Program-made: the position numbers and the translations under genes
From: Planctomycetota bacterium
GTDB taxonomy: Bacteria; Planctomycetota; UBA1135; UBA2386
Direction: 5' to 3'
Length of the DNA stretch: 50,911 nucleotides
Assembly (NCBI GenBank): GCA_020848735.1
Contig: JADLHO010000052.1
Coordinates: 1-50,911, forward strand
Notes under the pieces: generated by a model
Told to the model about the DNA's origin: nothing
Seen by the model: the letters and a program-made list of their open reading frames with translations, nothing else
Database searches by the model: none
In this document: positions 35,842-43,944 of the stretch, one piece after another
How the letters are laid out: the number at the start of each line of letters is the position of its first letter
Numbering within the stretch: position 1 is the stretch's first letter

Positions 35842-36858
35842 ATGCGTCACCGTGCGAGCGACGGTCTCTTCGCGCGCCTCGTCAGCCCCGAGCACATCGA
35901 TGCTGCGGTGACGCGCACGACGCGCGGCAAGCTGCGCCGGCCCGACGTCGCCGCCTTCCTCGTCGACCGCGAGCGGCACGTCGTTGCCATCACGCGCGCG
36001 CTGGGCAACGCGACATGGCGGCCGTCGCCGTACTCCCTGCTCTGTCTGCGCGACCCCAAGCCGCGGCTGATCGCGCGCGCGAGCGTCGCCGACCGCGTGG
36101 TGCACAGCGCGGTGGCGATGTTGCTCGAACCGCTGATCCTGCGCTCGGCAAGCGAGGCGGATTCCGCCTGCCGCAAGGGCTTCGGCACGCACCGCGCGCG
36201 TCTGAGGCTGCTGCGTGCCATGCGGGAGCATCGCTTCGCGCTGCATCTCGACGTGCGTTCCTACTTTCCGAGCGTCGTGCCCGAGGGGGTGCAAGCCCAG
36301 CTCCGCCGCTTCACGTGCGACGAAGACCTGCTCAACGTCGTGGCGGCGATCCTCGCGTGCGGTCGTGGCATCTACGACACGCCGCGCGCGCGCCGCTTCG
36401 CACACATCGATCCGGACTGGCCGCCCCCCGGCCGCGGCCTGCCGATGGGGTCGGTGACGAGCCAGCTCTTCGCCACGCACCTCTACCTGCAGCGCTTCGA
36501 TCACGACGTGAAGCGGCGCATGGGCGTGACGGGCTACCTGCGCTACGTCGATGACATCTTCGTCTTCGCCGACTCGCGCGCGCGCCTGCGGGCGCTGCGC
36601 GAGGAGATCGGGCGTGTGCTCGGCGCCGACTACGAGCTGCGCCTGAAGCACCCGTCTGCGCCGGTCCTGTCGTGCCGCGGGCATCTCGATGCGCTCGGGG
36701 CTCGGATCCGCCGCACGGGGATCGAGCCCCTGCCCGAAGCGATGGCGCGGATGCGTGCCCTGTGCTGGGACTGGGTCCGCGAACGCGGGCCGGTCAGGAC
36801 GCGCGCCGCCCTCGAGCGCTCGGTCGCGGCGCGGATGGGACTGCTCTTCGGCCTCTGA
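35842..36858 (+). CDS. DGR-type reverse transcriptase
   Basis: A 338-residue reverse transcriptase, normal length for the DGR clade. Fingers and palm motifs are intact: RFALHLDVRSYFPSV with catalytic Asp137, the DGR-type motif GLPMGSVTSQ at about residues 200-208 (retroviral and group II RTs have Q-G-x-x-x-S-P), and RYVDDIFVF with Asp237-Asp238. It copies TR RNA into cDNA with adenine-specific errors, and the cDNA replaces the VR in target genes. The ATG at 35842 is used; a TTG at 35827 is an alternative. There is no maturase or integrase domain. It ends 329 bp before the convergent target gene B. Confidence 0.95.
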   Translation: MRHRASDGLFARLVSPEHIDAAVTRTTRGKLRRPDVAAFLVDRERHVVAITRALGNATWRPSPYSLLCLRDPKPRLIARASVADRVVHSAVAMLLEPLILRSASEADSACRKGFGTHRARLRLLRAMREHRFALHLDVRSYFPSVVPEGVQAQLRRFTCDEDLLNVVAAILACGRGIYDTPRARRFAHIDPDWPPPGRGLPMGSVTSQLFATHLYLQRFDHDVKRRMGVTGYLRYVDDIFVFADSRARLRALREEIGRVLGADYELRLKHPSAPVLSCRGHLDALGARIRRTGIEPLPEAMARMRALCWDWVRERGPVRTRAALERSVAARMGLLFGL

Positions 36859-37187
36859 GAACAGGGTCGCGGGTGGCCGCTGGTCTTGCCGCTCGAGGGG
36901 CGCTGCAGACGCCGACGGTCGGGGCTTGCCGGCACTCGCGGTCGCTCGCGGCCGCGGGGCTCAGGGCGGCCGAGGACGGTAGGTCTCGTCGCGGTGGCGG
37001 CCACGGATGGCCGTGCACTGCGGCCATGGGTTGCCGCGCAGCGGCTATGGGTGGTTCGGCGCTGCCGCGAAGTGTTGCGGGTTGGCGGCGCATGAGGAGT
37101 CCGGCTCTGCCGCAGCAGAGGACGCCAGCGGCTGCGCGTGGCCGTTCCGGCCGGGATCCCCCTACATCCTCAATGATCGAGCTTCGA
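36859..37187. other. Convergent region between RT and target gene B
   Basis: The right 80 bases are the inverted-repeat flank with the VR2 hairpin. The other 250 bp contain short GC repeats (CGGCCATGG-like, near 36999-37030) but no gene and no clear terminator. Confidence 0.5.
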
Positions 37188-37189
37188 TC
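37175..37189 (-). promoter_or_regulatory. Hairpin downstream of VR2
   Basis: On the minus strand this is the same GATCGA-AGC-TCGATC stem-loop found after VR1, at the same distance from the variable repeat and again overlapping the target stop codon. Confidence 0.7.
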
Positions 37190-38096
37190 ACCGCTCGGGG
37201 GCGGACAGGACGAGCCGGAAGCCGACGAAGCCCCCGGCGAAGACGGGCCAGTCCCAGTTGCGGAAGGCGGAGCGACAGAGCCCCGCGCTGACCCTGCAGG
37301 AACCGCCGCGGAGGACGCGGCCGCGGCCGCGGCGCGGACCCAAGGGGTCCAGCCCACCTCGCAGTTCCTCATGGAACCAGTCGCGTCACCACTCCCACAC
37401 GTTTCAGTGCACGTCGTGCACGCCCCAGGCGTTCGCGGTCTTCTCGCCAACAGGGTGGGGCCGTCCCTCGGAGTTGCCGTCGAACCACCCCACCCGCGCC
37501 AGATCCTCGTCCGCATCGCCGGACCAGAACCGCGTCGTCGTGCCCGCTCGCGCGAAGAACTCCCGCTGCGCCTCCGTCGGCAGCGCGACGCGATGCCCCG
37601 CTGGAATCAGCGCCCGCTCCGGCTTCCTCAGCCAGTGGTCCAGCCAGCGCGCATATAGGCTCGCCTCGAACCAGCTCACATGGGTCACCGGCAAACGCGC
37701 GTCCGCGCCCCAGCGCTTCGCATGATCGGCCTTCGGTGCCATCAGGCACCACATGCCGTACGTCACCGACGTCGGCATCACCCAGAACGGCGCAGAGAGC
37801 CCGACTGGGACCTGATTCTCGCGGACTGCCCATCGCCCCGCCTCGCCCTTCGGACTCCCCATGTCGAAGCGAAAGGGCGGTGCACCCTCCGTGCTGTCCT
37901 TCGGCGCGCGGCACCACCGCTCGATCGAGAACTGCCTCTCGAGTTCGCCCTGCATCGGATGGAGCAGGCTTGCCTCGATCAACGCTGCGAGCTGCGTTGT
38001 CGCCCCGAGTGCCGCGAGGTCCTCCGCGATCGCACCGAGCTCGGAGAGTGAGACCGCTGCCCGCTTCTCAGCCACTCGCTTCCGTCGCACTGCCAT
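37188..38096 (-). pseudogene. DGR target B: FGE-fold variable protein gene with two in-frame UGA codons (VR2)
   Basis: The gene would encode 302 residues closely matching target A: LSELGAIAE, ENQVPVGLSAPFWVMPTSVTYGMW, VTHVSWFEASLYARWLD, ALPTEAQREFF, NAWGVHDVH. At 37404-37406 the codon GGG of gene A is TGA, and at 37386-37388 the TGC of WEWCRDW is TGA. There is no frameshift; the frame then continues through VR2 to the normal stop. As it stands it yields a 230-residue protein without the variable face. It is the last gene of the minus-strand operon, 9 bp after target-like gene C. Both stops lie within 20 bp in otherwise conserved sequence, so an assembly error is possible but two independent ones are unlikely. 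Confidence 0.8.
37193..37330 (-). repeat. Variable repeat VR2
   Basis: These 138 bp on the minus strand align without gaps to the TR. There are 19 differences, all at TR adenines, including double changes in one codon (AAC to GTC, AAC to TTC twice). The pattern differs from VR1, so each VR records its own mutagenesis. It encodes the C-terminal part of the broken target gene B. Confidence 0.95.
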
Positions 38097-38105
38097 CGGC
38101 GAGCA

Positions 38106-39044
38106 TCATGCCATCGCGTGGGGCGGCGATCCTGAGCCCGGCACTTGGCGAGCTCCAAGCACCGGCTCAGGGACCGACAAGACGAGCCGGAAGCCGGCGT
38201 CGCCGTTCGCGTCGTCGGGTGAGTTCCGGTACCGCTGCGCGGAGCGGGAGTATTCCGCGTAGTCCCAGTACGAACCGCCGCGGAGAACCCGCGCAAGGCC
38301 GCGCTTCGGCCCCAGAGGATCCGTCTCTCCACGAAGTTCCTCCTGGAACCAGTCGCGGCACCACTCCCGCAGATTGCCGTGCACGTCGCGAATGCCCCAG
38401 CCGTTTGCCATCCTGCTACCCACAGGATGGAGTCGGAGGTCGGAGTTGCGAAAGAGCCATGCGACTTCCTCGAGTTGCTGTTCATCGTCTCCCGGCCAGA
38501 ACCGCGTCACGGTTCCGGCGCGGGCGAAGAACTCCCGTTGTGCCTCCGTCGGCAACGCGACGCGATGACCGGCGGGAATCACGGACGGCAGCAGCTTCCG
38601 CAACCAGTGGTCAAGCCAGCGGACATAGAGGCTTGCCTCGAACCAGCTCACGTGCGTCACCGGCAGGCGCGCGTCCTTGCCCCAGCGCTTCGCGTGGTCG
38701 GGCTTGGCGGCCATCAGGCACCACATCCCGTACGTCACCGAACTCGTCGCCACGAAGAACGCCGCCGAGAGTCGGACGTCGACCTGCGTCTCCCACCGAT
38801 CGAAGCGCCCGGTCTCACCCTTCGGACTCCCCATCACGAACTGAAAGGGCGGCTCTCCTTCCTTTGGAGCGCGGTGCCAGGTCGAGAACTGCTGATCGAG
38901 GTCCTCCTCCCGCGGCGTGAGCAGCTTTGCCTCGATCAACTGCGAGAGCTGCTCCATCGCGCCGATTGCCGCAAGGCACTCCGCGATGGCGCCGAGTTCT
39001 GAGAGCCGGATCATCCCGCTCGCTCGCAAGCGTTGGATGGCCAT
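38106..39044 (-). CDS. FGE-fold protein C, diverged target paralogue
   Basis: A 312-residue protein with the same layout as targets A and B: helical LSELGAIAE domain, then an FGE/C-type-lectin-like domain (VTHVSWFEASLYVRWLD, ALPTEAQREFFARAG, NGWGIRDVHGNLREWCRDW, RVLRGGSYWDYAEYSRSAQRYRN, GFRLVLS). The segment equivalent to the VR differs from the TR at many non-adenine positions (for example TGT against TCC and TCC against TCG), so it is not a current target of this TR. The start MAIQRLRASG at 39044 gives an N-terminus like that of gene B; the ATG at 39014 is an alternative. It starts 10 bp after gene D, in one operon. Confidence 0.82.
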   Translation of the reverse strand: MAIQRLRASGMIRLSELGAIAECLAAIGAMEQLSQLIEAKLLTPREEDLDQQFSTWHRAPKEGEPPFQFVMGSPKGETGRFDRWETQVDVRLSAAFFVATSSVTYGMWCLMAAKPDHAKRWGKDARLPVTHVSWFEASLYVRWLDHWLRKLLPSVIPAGHRVALPTEAQREFFARAGTVTRFWPGDDEQQLEEVAWLFRNSDLRLHPVGSRMANGWGIRDVHGNLREWCRDWFQEELRGETDPLGPKRGLARVLRGGSYWDYAEYSRSAQRYRNSPDDANGDAGFRLVLSVPEPVLGARQVPGSGSPPHAMA

Positions 39045-39054
39045 CGGCCGTGCA

Positions 39055-40008
39055 TCATGCCGGGGCTTTCGCCGATCGGCTGCGCCCCGCCGTGCCTCCG
39101 GGGCCGGACAGAACGAGGCGGAAGCCGACGTCGTCGAACGACCGGACGGGGGACTCCGGCCTGCAGTAGGCGCTTCGGCATCCGCTTGGGTCGCCACCGG
39201 AGCGACCGGACTCTCTCATCCACCAGTGGCAGTCGAGGAAAGAGCCGCCACGAATTGCGCGTCGCCTGCCTCTGGCGGTCCCGGGCCCGTCCATCTCTCC
39301 AGCTCGATCGGCATCGAACCGGCTCCGACACCACTCCGCGACGTTGCCATGCACGTCGTGGAGCCCCCAGGCATTCGGAGGCAACTCCCTCACCGCGTGG
39401 AGCTGCCCGCCGGAGTTGCCGTCGTGCCACGCGACGCGGGCGAGGTCTGACCATCCTTCGCCCGACCAGAAGGCCGTCGTCGTGCCGGCTCGGGTGAAGA
39501 ACTCGCGCTGTGCCTCGGTCGGCAGCGCCACCTGGTACCCAGGAGGAATGACCGCAGGCAGGTGCTTGCGCAGCCAGTGATCCAACCAGCGCGCATACAG
39601 GCTGGCTTCGAACCAACTCACGTGCGTCACCGGGACTCGCTCGGCCTTGCCCCAGCGCGTGACGTGATCGGCCTTGTCCGCCATCAGGCCCCACATCGCG
39701 TAGGTCACCGGAGCGGGCATAACCCAGCAGGGAGCGGAGAGCTCCATCTCGATCTGGGCTTCATGTTCCTCCCGCAGGAGCTCCGTGACCGGGCTGCCCA
39801 TCAGGAACCGATAGGGCGGCTCGCCCTCCATGGGCGCGCGGCACCATGTTGCGAATTCCTGCGCGAGTCGTTCCGCCTCCGGTTTTCGCAGGCAGCCCTC
39901 GATCAGCGCCGCGACTTGCGCCGTTGCCCCGATTTCCGCAAGGCACTCCGCGATCGCACCGAGCTCCGGGAGGGGGATCATCCGCATCGCGCGTTCATCA
40001 TGCCCCAT
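39055..40008 (-). CDS. FGE-fold protein D, non-variable paralogue
   Basis: A 317-residue protein with the LPELGAIAE helical domain and an FGE domain: VTHVSWFEASLYARWLD, VALPTEAQREFFTRAGTTTAFW, NAWGLHDVHGNVAEWCRS, AIRGGSFLDCHWW, CRSAYCRPES, and VGFRLVLSG. The region after RGGS is longer than in A-C and shows no relation to the TR, so it resembles ordinary FGE-family proteins and may be the non-diversified member of the set. It is the first of the three FGE genes in the minus-strand operon, 149 bp downstream of the TPR gene. The start at 40008 is chosen by comparison with B and C; ATG 39987 is also possible. Confidence 0.82.
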   Translation of the reverse strand: MGHDERAMRMIPLPELGAIAECLAEIGATAQVAALIEGCLRKPEAERLAQEFATWCRAPMEGEPPYRFLMGSPVTELLREEHEAQIEMELSAPCWVMPAPVTYAMWGLMADKADHVTRWGKAERVPVTHVSWFEASLYARWLDHWLRKHLPAVIPPGYQVALPTEAQREFFTRAGTTTAFWSGEGWSDLARVAWHDGNSGGQLHAVRELPPNAWGLHDVHGNVAEWCRSRFDADRAGEMDGPGTARGRRRAIRGGSFLDCHWWMRESGRSGGDPSGCRSAYCRPESPVRSFDDVGFRLVLSGPGGTAGRSRSAKAPA

Positions 40009-40157
40009 GACGGGTGGCCGGCGCGCGTTGGAGGATCGGCGCGCCTCGTGCGGCGGGGACCCCATGGTGCGGCAAGCGAGTCGGGATCGAGAACTCGTGG
40101 GTCTGTCCTGACACCGCGGAGCAGCCCTGCGCGAACGGCGCGGCCCGCCCGGCGCCC

Positions 40158-41324
40158 TCAGCTCAGCGCCTCGAGCCGCGCGATCTGAACGTGCAACGCG
40201 GATGAAGCGCTTCTCAGCTCATCGCGCACGGGGCCGGGCAAGGCGAGCATCGCGGCGGCCGTGGCGACGAAGACCTCGGCCCCGGTCTTGTCCGCCTGGT
40301 CGAGCACCCTCTGCAGGGCCTGAGCGAGGCTCTGTGCTGCGAGGTCCCTCCTGCCCGCCTTGTAGAGGCAAGGCGTGAGTCGCTGGCTGACGAACTCGCC
40401 GTACGCGGCGCACTGATCCGCACGGCCCTCGGCGACGAGTTCGCCGTAGAGCTTCGCCGCCGCGACGGCTTCGTCGACCGGCCAAGGGTGGCCGGGCATC
40501 GTCTCTGCGGCCCCGATGCCGTAGAGCACGCGCGCGCTGAGACAGAGTGCGAGGTCATCGCGGAGGTGACGCTGTCCGGAGGCGACCAACGGCTGCATCG
40601 CCGCGAGGGCCTCGCTCAGCAATCGGACCGCCGTCCCGAACTCGAACTGCATGCCGTGCAGATCGCCGAGCGAGTACCTGGTCATCGCCAGGGCGCCCGT
40701 GAACTCCTTGCGGCCTTCGACGTCGACGAGCTGCTGGCGCAGCGCGAGTGCGCGTTCGAGGTCGGCACGCGCCCGCTTCAGATCGGCGGGCTGGCCATGG
40801 CGCGCGCGCAGGCACTCGATGTTCGCACGCGCCTTGTACGTACCGGCGAGGTCGTTGGCGACGTAGCCGTGGCCGGGCGTCTTCATCAGCGTCTCGCGGA
40901 TGGCGATCGCCTCGCCGTAGACCTCCTGCGCCTTGGCGAGGGCCCACGCGTTGCCCAAGGCAAGCAGCGTGTTGCCGAGGTTGTGCAGCGCCACCGCGAG
41001 GTCGTTCGACGGTAGCTCCTCCTCTTCCGCCAGGACGCGGCGCAGGCCGACGGCGAGCATCAGGTCCTCGATGCTGGCCGGGAGCTGGCCGAGGTGACGC
41101 CTTGCCATGCCGCGCAGCTCGAGCGCGCTGATGTGCTCCTCGGCGAAGGCTGCGTCGAACGCGCCCGAGGGCGCCCCGGCAACGGCGCTGCTCAGGCCCA
41201 TGGCCTTCTCGATCAGCACGAGGGCCTGGCTGGCGAGCTGCAGGACGGTGTCGAATCGCCGAGCCGTCAGATACGTCTGCGCCTTGCTCAAGAGCTGCCG
41301 GATGCGTTCGAGTGCGTCGCTCAT
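40158..41324 (-). CDS. TPR-repeat protein of the CHAT-NB-ARC operon
   Basis: A 388-residue all-helical protein with TPR-like units: QTYLTARRFDTVLQLASQALVLIEKA, AVALHNLGNTLLALGNAWALAKAQEVYGEAI, KARANIECLRARHGQPADLKRARADLERALALRQQL and FGTAVRLLSEALAAMQ. It has no signal peptide or membrane segment. The start codon overlaps the stop of the CHAT-NB-ARC gene (ATGA at 41321-41324), so the two proteins are coupled and probably interact. TPR proteins next to CHAT enzymes serve as sensor scaffolds or as protease substrates in known systems (such as the TPR-CHAT craspase), so either role is conceivable here. Confidence 0.8.
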   Translation of the reverse strand: MSDALERIRQLLSKAQTYLTARRFDTVLQLASQALVLIEKAMGLSSAVAGAPSGAFDAAFAEEHISALELRGMARRHLGQLPASIEDLMLAVGLRRVLAEEEELPSNDLAVALHNLGNTLLALGNAWALAKAQEVYGEAIAIRETLMKTPGHGYVANDLAGTYKARANIECLRARHGQPADLKRARADLERALALRQQLVDVEGRKEFTGALAMTRYSLGDLHGMQFEFGTAVRLLSEALAAMQPLVASGQRHLRDDLALCLSARVLYGIGAAETMPGHPWPVDEAVAAAKLYGELVAEGRADQCAAYGEFVSQRLTPCLYKAGRRDLAAQSLAQALQRVLDQADKTGAEVFVATAAAMLALPGPVRDELRSASSALHVQIARLEALS

Positions 41325-43855
41325 GTCTGGGCCTCGTGGTCTTCGGCGCTCTCGCCGTCTTCCAGCGCGAGCGCCTGGTCGATGTCGCCGAGTTGCAGGT
41401 AGTTGTGCGCGAGCGAGCGGCGGATCTCGCTGCGCAGACGCGGTGAACAGCGCTCGAGCAGTTGCCGCTCGATCTCGATCTCGTACTCCAGGTAGCCCCA
41501 GGCGTAGAACCAGTCGCAGAGCGGCTTGCCGCCGGCCAGCTCCGCCGTCAGGATTGCCCAGCAGCGATCGAAGTCGCCCGCGCGGAGGAAGTGCTGGATC
41601 GCCCAGATCCGCGGCTCGGCTTCGCGCAGGGTGCAGCTCGCGCGCGACACCGGCTGCTTCCCGAACCACTCGCCCAGCGCGCGGTCGACGGCTTTCGGCA
41701 CCTCGCGGCGGAAGTGCTGCTTGACGAGCGGATGCAGAGCGAGCCAGGTCCCGTCGGCAAGCTCATAGCGTTCGAGCAGGCCCCAGCACTCGAGGCCGAG
41801 GAGCCGGTTCGCCAGGTCCCGGTCGTGTGGTCGCAGCTCCAGGGCGTGCGCGATCGCGACGCGGGGCGCGTCGGCGACGCAGGCGGCGATCGCCTGCAGG
41901 AGCGGCACGTCGCGTGCGCGGTCGTGCTCGAGGCCGTCCAGAAGACGGAAGAGCTTCCGGTCGAAGACCGCGAGATCGGCGGCCGGCGCGTCGTCGTTGC
42001 CGTGCGCGGCATCGAGCGCCGCGCGCAGCGCCGCGGGTGCTGCGCGCGACGCCCCCCTCGTGATCGTCTCGCCGCGGTGCTGCGCCGCGAACACCGTGAG
42101 CAGCAGCGGATGCCCGGCGAAGTCGTCGACGCACTCCGCCAGCGCTGCGTCGTCGCCGAGCACGGCCAGGCGGCGCAGCAGCTCGACGCCGTCGGCCGTG
42201 CGCAGGCCGCGCAGCGTCTGGTCTCGCTCGCCGCCGCCCGAGCCGAGGATCGTGAGGCGGCGGCTGTCGAGAGCGAGAGGCAATGCGCGGCTGCTGAACA
42301 CCAGGCGTGAGCCGTTTTCGAGTCCGGCGCACGCGAGCAGGAACTCGTTGAGCCCGCGGTGTACCGGTCCTTCGTCTCGGTCGAGCTGCTGCTGCGCCTC
42401 GTGTCGTTCGATCCCGTCCTTCCAACCGCGCAGCCAGGCTTCGAGGCCATCGATCGCGACGAGCACGCGCTTCTCGCCCAGCAGCTCGGCGGCGCGACTG
42501 ATGGCGGCGGCCATGCGCTCTTCGTCGACGATCCCCGCTTCGCCCAGGGCGCGGAGCAACAGTTCGAGGAAGGCGCGGAAGCTCGAGCCGGCGTGGTAGG
42601 CGCAGAACGGCACGATCGCGTCGAAGGGCGGCGACCCGCGTCGCGCGGCGCCGAAGAGCCAGTGGTTGAGGATCGAGGTCTTGCCCAGGCCACCGATGCC
42701 GAGCAGGGCGATCAACGGCGGCGCCTCGTGTGCGAAGGCCGCGCGCGAGAGAGCCTCGAGTTCGGCGGCACGTCCCACGAAGTGCGCGAGCGGCGCGGCG
42801 ACGCCGGTTGCGAGTCCGGCTCCCGCCTCCGGCCGCACGAGCAGCACCGGCACGCTCCACGTCGCCGCGGGCAAGTCGCTTCGCTCTCCGGCGTGGCGTG
42901 CGCGCAGCGCGGCGATCGCAGTCGCCGGATCGCCTTCCTTGGCGAACACCCGATAGAAGTCGGCGGCGAGGGCCGCACTGCCTCGGATGGGCAGTGGCGC
43001 CTGCTGGGCCACGACCACCGGCAGATCGCCGCCGTGCTCCGCGATCAGCGCCTGTGCGATGCCGTCGAAGAGTCCGTGGTCACCGAGCTCGGCCGACGAG
43101 CACATGCAGAGGAATGCGAAGGACAGACCCGTGCCGCGCACGGCGTCGGCGAGGCGCTGCGCGGTCACGAGAGTCTGCGCCGCGCGGTCGCCCGCGACCG
43201 CGGCATGTGGCCCGTCCCAGTCGACGCCGCCGTGCACCATGAGGTGCAGATGGTCGGCGGGTCGGGTCGCGAGGGCGTCGCGCAGGCGTGTGGGGGTGAC
43301 GTCGTCGAGCACGGCGACGGCGTCATGCCCGAACACGGCCTCGAGCATCGCGCGGTGCGGCCCTGGATCGAACGGCACCGTCCCCTCGGGCGCGGCCCAG
43401 GCGAGTAGCACGCGCGGGTGCATGGGGCGACCTCGCGGCCTGGGGCTCGCCAGGAGGAGCTCCCGCACGAGCGACGAGCCATCGCGTGCGAAGAGGAAGC
43501 CACGTTCGTCCGCGAGGAGTTCGAGAGGGAGCGCGAAGGCCGCAGGGGTGTCGGGACCGAACGCCGCGGTCACGTGCAGCGGCGCATTGCCGGCGGCGCC
43601 GAGGATGCGCTGCCAGGCGTCGCGCAGATCGCGCTCGGCCAGCAAGACTTCGTCGAGCAGTCGCCTGCCCAGGGCGCGCAGCTCGGGTACGTCGCACTCG
43701 AGGCGGCGGTAGCGGCGGAGCTCCGCATCGAGTCCGCGATGTGCGGCGAGCCGGCACATTCCGAACCCGCCGTTGCCGCGATCGTCCCGCAGGTCGACGA
43801 AGACTTCGCCGCCCGCGCGCTTGAACTCGATCCGGACCTCGTAGCGCTTGCTCAT
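41321..43855 (-). CDS. CHAT protease/NB-ARC STAND ATPase fusion
   Basis: An 844-residue protein. After an N-terminal alpha/beta part of the CHAT-associated type, the CHAT protease has His208 in HLMVHGGVDWDG and Cys252 in FLCMCSSAELG, 44 residues apart, the same spacing as in the CHAT-NACHT protein of the other operon. The NTPase has Walker A GIGGLGKT at 386-393 and Walker B VLVAIDGLEAW; the FSSRALP stretch fits the R-x-x-x sensor of NB-ARC/AP-ATPases. The C-terminal part is helical and contains a winged-helix/TPR-like region (LLGLECWGLLERYEL). It should be a ligand-gated protease. The start at 43855 (MSKRYEVRIEF) lies 89 bp after the lipoprotein gene. Confidence 0.88.
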   Translation of the reverse strand: MSKRYEVRIEFKRAGGEVFVDLRDDRGNGGFGMCRLAAHRGLDAELRRYRRLECDVPELRALGRRLLDEVLLAERDLRDAWQRILGAAGNAPLHVTAAFGPDTPAAFALPLELLADERGFLFARDGSSLVRELLLASPRPRGRPMHPRVLLAWAAPEGTVPFDPGPHRAMLEAVFGHDAVAVLDDVTPTRLRDALATRPADHLHLMVHGGVDWDGPHAAVAGDRAAQTLVTAQRLADAVRGTGLSFAFLCMCSSAELGDHGLFDGIAQALIAEHGGDLPVVVAQQAPLPIRGSAALAADFYRVFAKEGDPATAIAALRARHAGERSDLPAATWSVPVLLVRPEAGAGLATGVAAPLAHFVGRAAELEALSRAAFAHEAPPLIALLGIGGLGKTSILNHWLFGAARRGSPPFDAIVPFCAYHAGSSFRAFLELLLRALGEAGIVDEERMAAAISRAAELLGEKRVLVAIDGLEAWLRGWKDGIERHEAQQQLDRDEGPVHRGLNEFLLACAGLENGSRLVFSSRALPLALDSRRLTILGSGGGERDQTLRGLRTADGVELLRRLAVLGDDAALAECVDDFAGHPLLLTVFAAQHRGETITRGASRAAPAALRAALDAAHGNDDAPAADLAVFDRKLFRLLDGLEHDRARDVPLLQAIAACVADAPRVAIAHALELRPHDRDLANRLLGLECWGLLERYELADGTWLALHPLVKQHFRREVPKAVDRALGEWFGKQPVSRASCTLREAEPRIWAIQHFLRAGDFDRCWAILTAELAGGKPLCDWFYAWGYLEYEIEIERQLLERCSPRLRSEIRRSLAHNYLQLGDIDQALALEDGESAEDHEAQT

Positions 43856-43944
43856 CGGGCGCCGTTCGCGCCGCGAGGATGTCGCGAGGCCCTGCCGGGG
43901 GGAAGCCCCGGCGCGGGCGGGAGCCCTCCGGGTGACCGGGTCCG

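Larger units (their letters stand above)
37108..37816 (-). repeat. Right arm of the 709-bp inverted repeat flanking the DGR
   Basis: This is the partner of 33615-34323, in reverse orientation and of the same length. It covers most of target pseudogene B, VR2, the hairpin and about 65 bp of downstream flank. Beyond the arm, the N-terminal parts of genes A and B are clearly less similar. Confidence 0.85.

Noticed and set aside
34488..36554. A 688-residue frame spanning the HTH, avd, TR and RT region that reads the TR in the VR frame
   Set aside because: It gives FGE-like sequence only inside the TR (RVLRGGSYRNNARHCRSAYRN), because the TR is a copy of target coding sequence; elsewhere it is a shadow of the HTH, avd and RT genes.
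37386..37406. Selenocysteine or UGA recoding in target B
   Set aside because: One UGA replaces a Gly codon and the other a Cys that is not the FGE catalytic residue; no SECIS-like hairpin is evident and the paralogues use normal codons. Decay is simpler.
38190..38310. A third variable repeat in gene C
   Set aside because: The segment is homologous to the TR but differs at many C, G and T positions, so it does not show the adenine-only pattern.
33392..40008. Active formylglycine-generating enzymes that mature sulfatases
   Set aside because: The FGE fold is present, but the C-terminal region is TR-written in A and B, no sulfatase genes are nearby, and the setting is that of DGR target proteins.
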